From Aspidapion aeneum (taxonomy: Eukaryota > Arthropoda > Insecta > Coleoptera > Brentidae): a stretch of 64,000 nucleotides of DNA. Of this stretch, positions 57,040 through 64,000 are shown piece by piece; the stretch's first letter is position 1; every line of letters starts with the position of its first letter. The stretch lies in assembly GCA_963576565.1 (NCBI GenBank), contig OY755038.1, forward strand, positions 63,281,622 to 63,345,621, in the 5' to 3' direction. The notes under the pieces were generated by a model. The model worked only from the letters and a program-made list of their open reading frames with translations. It searched no databases and was not told the origin of the DNA. Both the position numbers and the translations under genes were made by a program.

Positions 57040-58137
57040 GAAAAATATATTCTGATTTTTTTTTACAATAAAACTTTGTAAAAAAATACGACCAATAATT
57101 TTTGTACTAAGCACTTACTGGAGTCTACATGGTGGACAAAGTAGGAAAAACGTAAAAATATAATTTTTTACGATTTTTTCGCACTACTTTTCCTCCAGAA
57201 AATTGACCTTTCTACAGCAATAAACATAAAAAACGCGATATAGCTTTTTACCCTATTGGCCTTTAAATAGCTAAGTAGCTGCGTGTAACTAACGTGTTAT
57301 TTTTTATTGCAATATTATTATGGGTATAAAAATGTATATTTATTATTTGCTTGCAATATCCCAAAGCCAGAAAATTGTCACTTAGCAACATTTGCCGATG
57401 ATATTGGTTTATTCTTAAAATCTACTGAAGTAAAGCGGTAGAATCAGTGGCGGTTCGTGAGATCGTGCCACGCAACCAAGGCAGTACCCTATTGAAAACA
57501 TCTTTATAGGTTTTTATTTTATGTTACGCATTTCTTTTTAGTTTATAAATTATACAAAATTTAGTAACCCTGTGCAACTCGACAAAAGCAGCGTAGAACA
57601 AGCTACTCAATGTGTATGTGCCACTTTTCTGTTGGCTCTTTCGAATAGAGATGGATTTTATCAGCAACATATATGAGCGACAGAGATAGGGCCCATGTAT
57701 TTCATATTATTTATACAAATATATTCTGTTTTTTTTGTTGCAATAAAAGCTTTGTATAAAAAGTGCGACTAATAATTTTTGTACTAAGCACTTACTGGAG
57801 TTTACATGGTTGACAAAGTAACAAAAACCGTAGAAATATAACTTGTTAACGATTTTTTTGCACCACTCTTTCTCCAGAAAATTGACTTTTCTACAGCAAT
57901 AAACATAAAAAAGGAGAGACAACTTTTTTACCCTATTGGCCTTATAATAGCTTAGTAGCTGCGTGTAACTAACGTGTTATTTTTTATTGCAATTTTATGA
58001 TCGTTAAGAAGATTTATAAAAATGTATATTTATTATTTACTTGCAATATCCCAAAGCCAGAAAATTGTCAGTTAGCAACATTTACCGATTATAGTGGTTT
58101 ATTCACTGTAAAAACAATTATTGAAGTAAAACGGGGA
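57040..58137. repeat. Tandem duplication (~697-bp period) of LINE remnant plus hAT left end
   Basis: The block from 'atattctg' and 'tttttgtactaagcacttac' to 'aagtaaarcgg' occurs at 57048-57444 and 57717-58141. Each copy is followed directly by the hAT tip CAGTGGCGG (57445 and 58142). Within each, 'caatatcccaaagccagaaa' precedes an RT-like FADD block. The copies are about 90% similar by eye. Confidence 0.85.
57357..57432 (+). pseudogene. Jockey/I-type LINE reverse transcriptase catalytic fragment
   Basis: The plus-strand frame reads IPKPENCHLATFADDIGLFL. ATFADD is RT motif C of Jockey-superfamily LINEs. The second copy (58048-58110) reads LATFTDYSGLF, so its catalytic pair is destroyed. The rest of the element is not recognisable. 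Confidence 0.6.
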
Positions 58138-58141
58138 AAAC

Positions 58142-60066
58142 CAGTGGCGGCTCGTGAGGTAGTGCTACGGTGCCAGGGCACTACCCTATGTTTCTGCAAA
58201 AAAACGTTGCTTTTTCATTTTTAAAACATCTTTATAAGTTTTTATTTTATTTTACGCATTTGTTTTTAGTTTATTAATTATACAAAATTTGGTAAGCCTA
58301 TGCAATTTTATGGATCACACTCCAACTTGACGCGACACGATGAATGGACCACTAAAACCCAAAGCTGCGTAGAACTGCCCAATGCGTATGTGCCACTTTT
58401 TTGTTGGCTCCTTTGAATAGTGATCGATTTTATAAGTAGCCTAGATGAGCGACAGAGATAGGGCCAATGTTGGACATTTTAGCGATATTTAAATAAGAAA
58501 AATCAAAGAAATTTTGTGCCTCGCACACGCTATTAGTTAGTCGTGTTACTCGCATTGTTTATGTGCGTGGCATTTTAATTTACGCCCTTTACAATACAAT
58601 TCAATTACACTTCAGCAGAATCTTTTGATAAATTTATAAATAACTAAATAAATTTGAGCCATTTCATGGCGGATTTTGGGTAGGCATGAGTTAGTTTCTT
58701 AGAAAAATATATTATTAGAAACCCCAAACAAAGTAGTAGTACGTATGTTTTTACCCAACTGCAGCACGGCGAAAGGAAGGGTAATGTTTTTCGATTGTTG
58801 TATGTATGTAAATATGTTTGTGTCACGCTAGAGGCTAAACGGCTAAACTGATTTTGACAAAAAATGTGTCATTGAATTGCTACTGATCCCGGAGGTACTA
58901 TAGGCTATATTTTTTAAACAGGAATCAACATGGCGGTCTTTAGACGCCATTTTGTCACATGATGTATTTCAGGCGATTTTATTGAAATTTCTTTGATTAC
59001 ACATTGCAAATGTCCTCCAACTTGCTGTAGTTACTTTGTAGTCCTCCCTGCTCCCTCTCATTTCCCCTACTGTTATTCCCTTACCCTATACAGAAATCAT
59101 ATTTGTATAATTTTATCAAATATAGAGTGATTTCAAAAATTCTTTCTGCATGTACGCTTTCAGATTTTTTTTTCAACGTCATTTTACTAGTTCCTAGTAA
59201 TAGTTAAAGCTATAACTTTCACAAATATATATAGCGATTTCAAAAGTTCTTTCTGCATACGCTTAAAGACTTTCTCCCAAAATCAGTTTACCAGTTTCGA
59301 CCTCCCTTTCTTCTATCCTCCCTCCTTATTAGTAATGGTTGTAGCTATACCTTTCACAAATATAGAGCGATTTCAAAAATTCTTTCTGCACATGCTTTAA
59401 GACTTTTTTCTAACATCATTTTACTAGTTTCCCTCTACCTCTCCCTCTTTTGTTCGCACCCTCCTTATTAGTTATAGTTGTCGCTATACCTTTCACAAAT
59501 TTAGAGCGATTTCAAAAATTCTTTAGGCACACGCTTTTACTAGTTCCCTCCTCGCTCTCTCCTCCCCCACCTTCACTCAATGGAAGGTTGTTCGCATCCA
59601 TAGAAAATCTAGACGTACTTTTTGGGTAAAAGTAAATAAATTCTAAATGCATAGTGCTTATTAAGGCTGAATAAGAATTAAAATAAAAAATATTTTAAGT
59701 AAAAAAAACACCCAACGGCTAAATTTACTTGTAACTACTAGATTTACTTGTAACTACTAGTCGCAGTTGGGTACAAAATATCCCAATAACGTGATTCATG
59801 AAAATACAAATCTGTATAATTTCGTAAGTGCGCTTTGGACATCAAAACTAAAAGTTGAAACATGTCGTACATTATAGGTATCCCTATCAATTTTGCACTT
59901 AACTGCGACTAGTACTTACAAGTAAATTTAGCAGTTGGGTGTTTTTTTATGTACTCTTTTTTTTTATTTAATGACTTATAGGCAAAAATTTGGGCGCAAC
60001 ACCCCAAATTTTTTTTACTGACTTAAAATTCTGGCACTACTATGTTGTATTGGCATGAGCCTGGGG
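58142..60066. mobile_element. hAT-type MITE relative, interrupted by another element
   Basis: The left tip CAGTGGCGGCTCGTGAGG and interior blocks ('gagcgacagagatagggcc', 'aaatcaaagaaattttgtgc', 'gtgcgtggc') match 22139-22616. The right end resumes at about 59985 ('tttgggcgcaacacccc', 'ggcactactatgttgtatt') and its tip is degraded (ggcatgagcctggggag). Between 58752 and 59965 a family D element is inserted. A partial copy of the left 260 bp lies at 57445-57705. Confidence 0.75.
58752..59965 (-). mobile_element. Composite repeat family D, copy 2 (nested)
   Basis: Inverted relative to 31505-32420. It starts with 'acccaactgcagcacgg', then a shared segment (tttgtcacatgatg, gaattgctactgatccc), then four minisatellite units of about 110-130 bp marked by 'gagcgatttcaaaaattctt' and 'ttactagtt'. 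It ends with a palindrome at 59700-59960 whose arms contain 'gctaaatttacttgtaact' and 'aagtaaatttagcagttggg'. Nested in the hAT relative at 58142-60066. Confidence 0.75.
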
Positions 60067-61380
60067 AGAACTACTGAATAAGTTTAAATTTAACTCTTCT
60101 AATAAATTAAGTTAAAACCAAATTGCTAATTATTCTTGTTGACTAGACTGTAATACAATAAACAATGTATTTTTGACAAATAAAAAAAAAGTTATGAAAC
60201 TTTTATTGCTTTCTCCAACATTTTTTTCTAAATTAAAATCGATTTTTTAGAAATGAATTTAGAATAATACACGGGGAATTTTATTTAACATACTTTAATT
60301 TGAAAATTTTAATTACCCTCTAAAGTAATAAATTTAAATTTATGTACTTAAAATTGTGCAAAACAAAATATTTTTGCTCAAGCGAAAGACTAAATTTAAT
60401 ATATCAATTGTAAATAATTATTACGTAATATTTATGTAAATTCAAAAAATTCGTAAGTAAAAAAAAAGAAAACAATAATTGTTAAAACTTAAATTGTTGG
60501 GTACATTTAAGAGTTTCAAATCTTTAATTCCTGCTTATAAAAACATTACTTGCTCTAAAAAATTTAACCACCTAGGTTTAAGTTTAATTCGTTACTTTTT
60601 TCTTTCTGATCTTTTATATTTTGTATATACGGTATGGAACATTTTAAGAAAATTATTTTTTTTAATAGATTTTTTTATGATAATCCGCTAAACGGCAATC
60701 TTTTTATTGTCGCACTGCAATGTTGATCTTTTTTTCTATACGTGAAGTAGCTTGCACGCGAGGGCATTTTAGTGAGAGAAAATGTCTTTTCGTCGCAATA
60801 ACCTGGATAATATTATTCAAATATAAGGTAACTTGGACTTTTTCCAACAGGTATTATAAAACCGCAATAAAACCTCGGCTAAAAGCACCAGATAAAACCC
60901 CACACGAAAACTTGCTATAAAAGGCTTGCCTATATCCCCTTATTTTCCAAATGAGTACGAGGAAAATTATTAACTAACTCTGGAAAATAAAAATATAAAA
61001 CGTAAATAAGCAAGTAAGCTGCTCGGCTGGACCCTCTAGTTAAATTCTTTTGTTAGAATTTGTTTTATGTTTTTGGGATTTTTTTCTCTAGAATAGTGCC
61101 AACGGTATCCACTATAAACTTACGACCTATTACTTACACCACCGATAACACTAATATTATTTAAGTTTTCCGAAATATTAGGGATGGGATAGTGATTTTA
61201 CTGACACTTTAATATACCTATAAAATATTAAAGAAACAATTAAAATTTTTAAAAATTCACGAAGAAATGCCTAATAATGAGCTTAACCACAACTATATAG
61301 GTGGTTAGGTAAGTGTGTCAAAAATTGCTTACTTAACTACACCTACTTACAAAATAAAAACAATAATTAATTAATACGTT
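60067..61380. other. No recognised gene; intergenic
   Basis: AT-rich; plus frames at 60479-60691 and 60720-60920 have no recognisable domain. Confidence 0.35.
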
Positions 61381-61388
61381 AACGCATC

Positions 61389-61670
61389 AAACTTTCCAAC
61401 CCAAAGTTAGACATTATTGCAACCGAAGTGCAGAATAGTAAGATAGATATTATTGCACTTACAGAGACAAAAAAGAAAGTAACAGGTACAATTAGTGTCG
61501 GTAACTTTGTTCACTTATTCACTGGAGTCCCAAAAGAACGGAGAGCAGACAGAGGGGTATCATTATTAATAAAGAAAAACCTCAAACATAAGATTACAGA
61601 CTACGAGTGCATTAACGAAAACTTACTTCGAGTTAACATGAAGATGCTTGTGTTAGCTCCCGCTAAATTT
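61389..61670 (+). pseudogene. RTE-like LINE endonuclease N-terminal fragment
   Basis: The plus-strand frame reads NSKIDIIALTETKKKVTGTI, SVGNFVHLFTGVPKERRADR, GVSLLIKKNLKHKI and ends with ECINENLLRVNMK. This is the start of an APE-type endonuclease: the ALTETK Glu, the 'Y/FTGVPKxxRAxRGVS' block and the 'ECIxExLLxxN' block, as in arthropod RTE-type LINEs. Similarity stops about 61650, before the DFN and SDH motifs, so it is only the first third of the domain. The following sequence to 61970 is open in places but unrecognised. Confidence 0.75.
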
Positions 61671-62257
61671 CGCGGTTGTTTATATATTTTTAAAACCACA
61701 CAATTGTATGAAGGACAGAGCGCATTTCGCGTATTTGGACATGCGCACCAACAACCAGAGATCCTTGTCGACCGCCTCGAGAAAATGGCGTGTTAATTTC
61801 GTTTTCCAACTATTTTCAAATATCTACATGAAAGTGCTCGATTTTGGTGTACTGAAGCATAGAAAAGAAGCCTCAGCCCTTCAGCTACGTGGTGACATCA
61901 TTATATCCAATCAGGGGCCCCTTAGAACGTGGAGAAAGTGGCTGCAAACTGGTGAGTGCATTTGTATCTGATTACCGTTGTGTGGTTCCAACAATTAACC
62001 TATGGACCTTATTAATTATTTCGTAATTTCATATCAATATATTTATGTTTGTTCGCGCTACATTAATTAAAATATTATACAGTCCATTGCATTTATCGTT
62101 TTTCTTACTGCGGGCATAACATAAGTGCTCCTTCGACCGAATTAATTATTTAAAATAATAAATCCATACGACGGTATTAATAATTATTTTCACGCCGAAA
62201 ACAAGGCGGCCTTGAATTTTTCGCATCGTATTTGCAACGAGAGAAAGTCGTCGAAAG
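61671..62257. other. No recognised gene; intergenic
   Basis: The last 60 bases before the repeat are somewhat GC-rich (ggcggccttgaatttttcg). No supported feature. Confidence 0.35.
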
Positions 62258-64000
62258 AAGGTATGCCGCCATTCTTTAGAGGATGATTCTTTGAGTGATT
62301 TTAAGAAAAACACACACAAGGTGTCAAAGTTTCAATTTTTTGTTTGTGTTTTCTTTAGAGCTCGTGCAGTTTTTGAGATGCTTTGCTTAAATTTAGAATG
62401 CTTAGTTAGCTACATGGCATACATCATTAAGCACGCGAAATATCATGAAAATACTACAGGGTGACATTTTTTCAGGGGTTATGCCCCCGTATTTCCTCAA
62501 GTCCTTTTTTGCAATAAGCCAATGAAAATTCTGAAATTTTTTGTTTCTCTAAAAGTTTTCGAGAAAAAAGACAAAAAATAAAATTTTTTACCTTCCTAAA
62601 TGACATTAAAATTTAAAATAGTCACAACATTACATTATTTTAATTTTATGCGAGTTTTGTGTTATTTCTGAATAGCAATAGAAAATACAATTTTTTTTTG
62701 TCTTTATGTTAGTGTTAGTGTGTAACTAAATAAAAATTACGAGATACCAAAAAGTTTCTAAATAAATCAAAGAATTCATTTTATATTTCTAAATCTAACA
62801 GTAACTTACTGCAAAAAAGTTCTGGGGGAAAAATGGGGGTACGACTATGTAGCATGATTAATGATGTATGCCTTGTAGTAAAATATACATTTCAGACTTG
62901 AGCTAAACATCTCAAAAACTGCACGAGTTATAAAGAAAAAACCAACAAAAAATTAAACATTTAATAATCTGTATATCGAAAACTAAGCATTTGGGAACAT
63001 GTGTTTAATAATCTTGACGTTTGGCGATAAACTTTATTAACACCCTATATATTACGTTACGAAATATGTATAAATATAACACCAATTTACACTAAAATAC
63101 ACGATATTTTATTTTAAAAAATAAACCATGGTTTCAAAATATGTCCAAAATTTTTAGTATTTCAGATATTTTATTTTTGACTTTACTGTAAGAATAATGT
63201 TAACGGATGTTACCCCCTTTAGCCCTCACCCCCATAGAACCACCAGTGGTTAGTATATGCTTTAGGTATAGAAAAGACACACAAGCGAACATACTGTATA
63301 ATAAACAACACGCTCTATACTATACTTAAGCGGTAGTGCAACAAATTTGGTCCCAATCTGTAATAGTAATGCAATATGAACAGAGTAGTTAGCAAAAGTA
63401 ATGACCGAGGGTGTTCAGAGGCTCAAATATTTCATTTGACGCCCAAAGGTGCTTGGCAGCTCTTTCTTATTAATTTTCAGTGCAACCCATTCAAGAAAAA
63501 AGAATAATATATAAAAAAAAAATATGCTGACACTGACTCTATGCTGTTCTAGAGTGTACTTGAAAGTAACGATGAATAACCTTCATGTGTATTGTAATGA
63601 ATGGCAAGGGATTCACCCAGAGAAAGTTTTAGAGTGTTTTGAATTGGATCGCAATGGAATAAGTTTAACACTTTATTATTAAATTGGTTTGCGTTTGAAT
63701 CGTCTGTGAAAAACTTTTCAAAAAGTTTTTAAATTATACGGTATAGAAATTTATGAGCTAAAATTAAAAAAAAAACTTTGTCTTACTAAAATAGAATAGC
63801 TAGTTATTTCTGTGCACTAATCAACTCTTGTTTTAAAAATTATAATGCCAAACAGAAAATGTGAATGCTTTTGCCTTTTTCCATTCTCCATTTGTTTTTT
63901 AAAATATTTTATACAAAGGCCCTACCACTCTAATGTGAATAATTGCAGCAAAGTAGAGCTTAAGATTAATTGCCACTGCATCATATAAAAAAACGGATTT
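62258..64000 (+). repeat. 1.74-kb direct repeat, copy 2 (runs off the window)
   Basis: Near-identical to 52974-54716, in the same orientation and 9284 bp downstream. It begins inside the terminal inverted repeat of the element at 52961, so the outer tip ACAGGGTGTTAAT is absent here and 'gtcgtcgaaag' precedes it instead. The right TIR (about 63030-63049) is present. Confidence 0.97.

Overview
This window reads as AT-rich intergenic DNA from an insect genome (order not determinable by eye). The evidence is eukaryotic: spliced coding sequence, tRNA-derived SINEs, non-LTR, LTR and Penelope-like retroelements of insect type, and many short inverted-repeat (MITE/foldback) elements. No bacterial-type gene organisation, rRNA, canonical tRNA gene or CRISPR array is visible. 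The only candidate host-type gene is a two-exon THAP zinc-finger reading frame at 3515-4093 on the minus strand. Nearly everything else I can support is a mobile element or its remains.

Layout. 1-5.1 kb: two copies of one MITE family (about 30-555 and 2510-3172), the THAP exons, and an 0.8 kb foldback built of tandem monomers. 5.1-13.1 kb: small inverted repeats, a Penelope-like element (PLE) tail, a direct repeat pair, a MITE (9581-10234), and a foldback spanning a 200-N assembly gap. 13.5-18.0 kb: a minus-strand Gypsy/Ty3 element with 5' LTR, primer site, gag, protease and reverse transcriptase. It is broken by a frameshift, a nonsense codon and a junction with a SINE, and its 3' half is missing. 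18-38 kb: no recognised genes, but an 8-bp-TSD hAT MITE (22139-22616), three copies of a composite repeat family (end hairpin, 141-bp tandem array, foldback), a second minisatellite/foldback family, and three more foldbacks.

38-49.3 kb: a decayed I/Jockey-type LINE end, two SINE families, an 8-bp microsatellite of about 50 units, and a young full-length CR1/L2-like LINE with both ORFs open (43447-48695). This LINE lies inside, and splits, an older RTE-like LINE. 49.3-52 kb: a PLE fragment, a TA-flanked MITE and a 1.1 kb hAT element with perfect 8-bp target duplication. 52.9-64 kb: a 1.74 kb sequence present twice almost identically (52974-54716 and 62258 to the window end), an internally deleted PLE, a tandemly duplicated hAT end with another element nested in it, and a LINE endonuclease fragment.

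The elements do not form a pathway. They form a nesting history: the old RTE-like LINE was split by the CR1-like LINE, the Gypsy element abuts a SINE, and the hAT element was interrupted by a minisatellite element. I did not find a convincing new defence or metabolic system. The best leads are the composite tandem-array/foldback families, the THAP exons beside a Galileo-like foldback, the intact LINE with an odd ORF1 C-terminus, and the near-identical 1.74 kb repeat.
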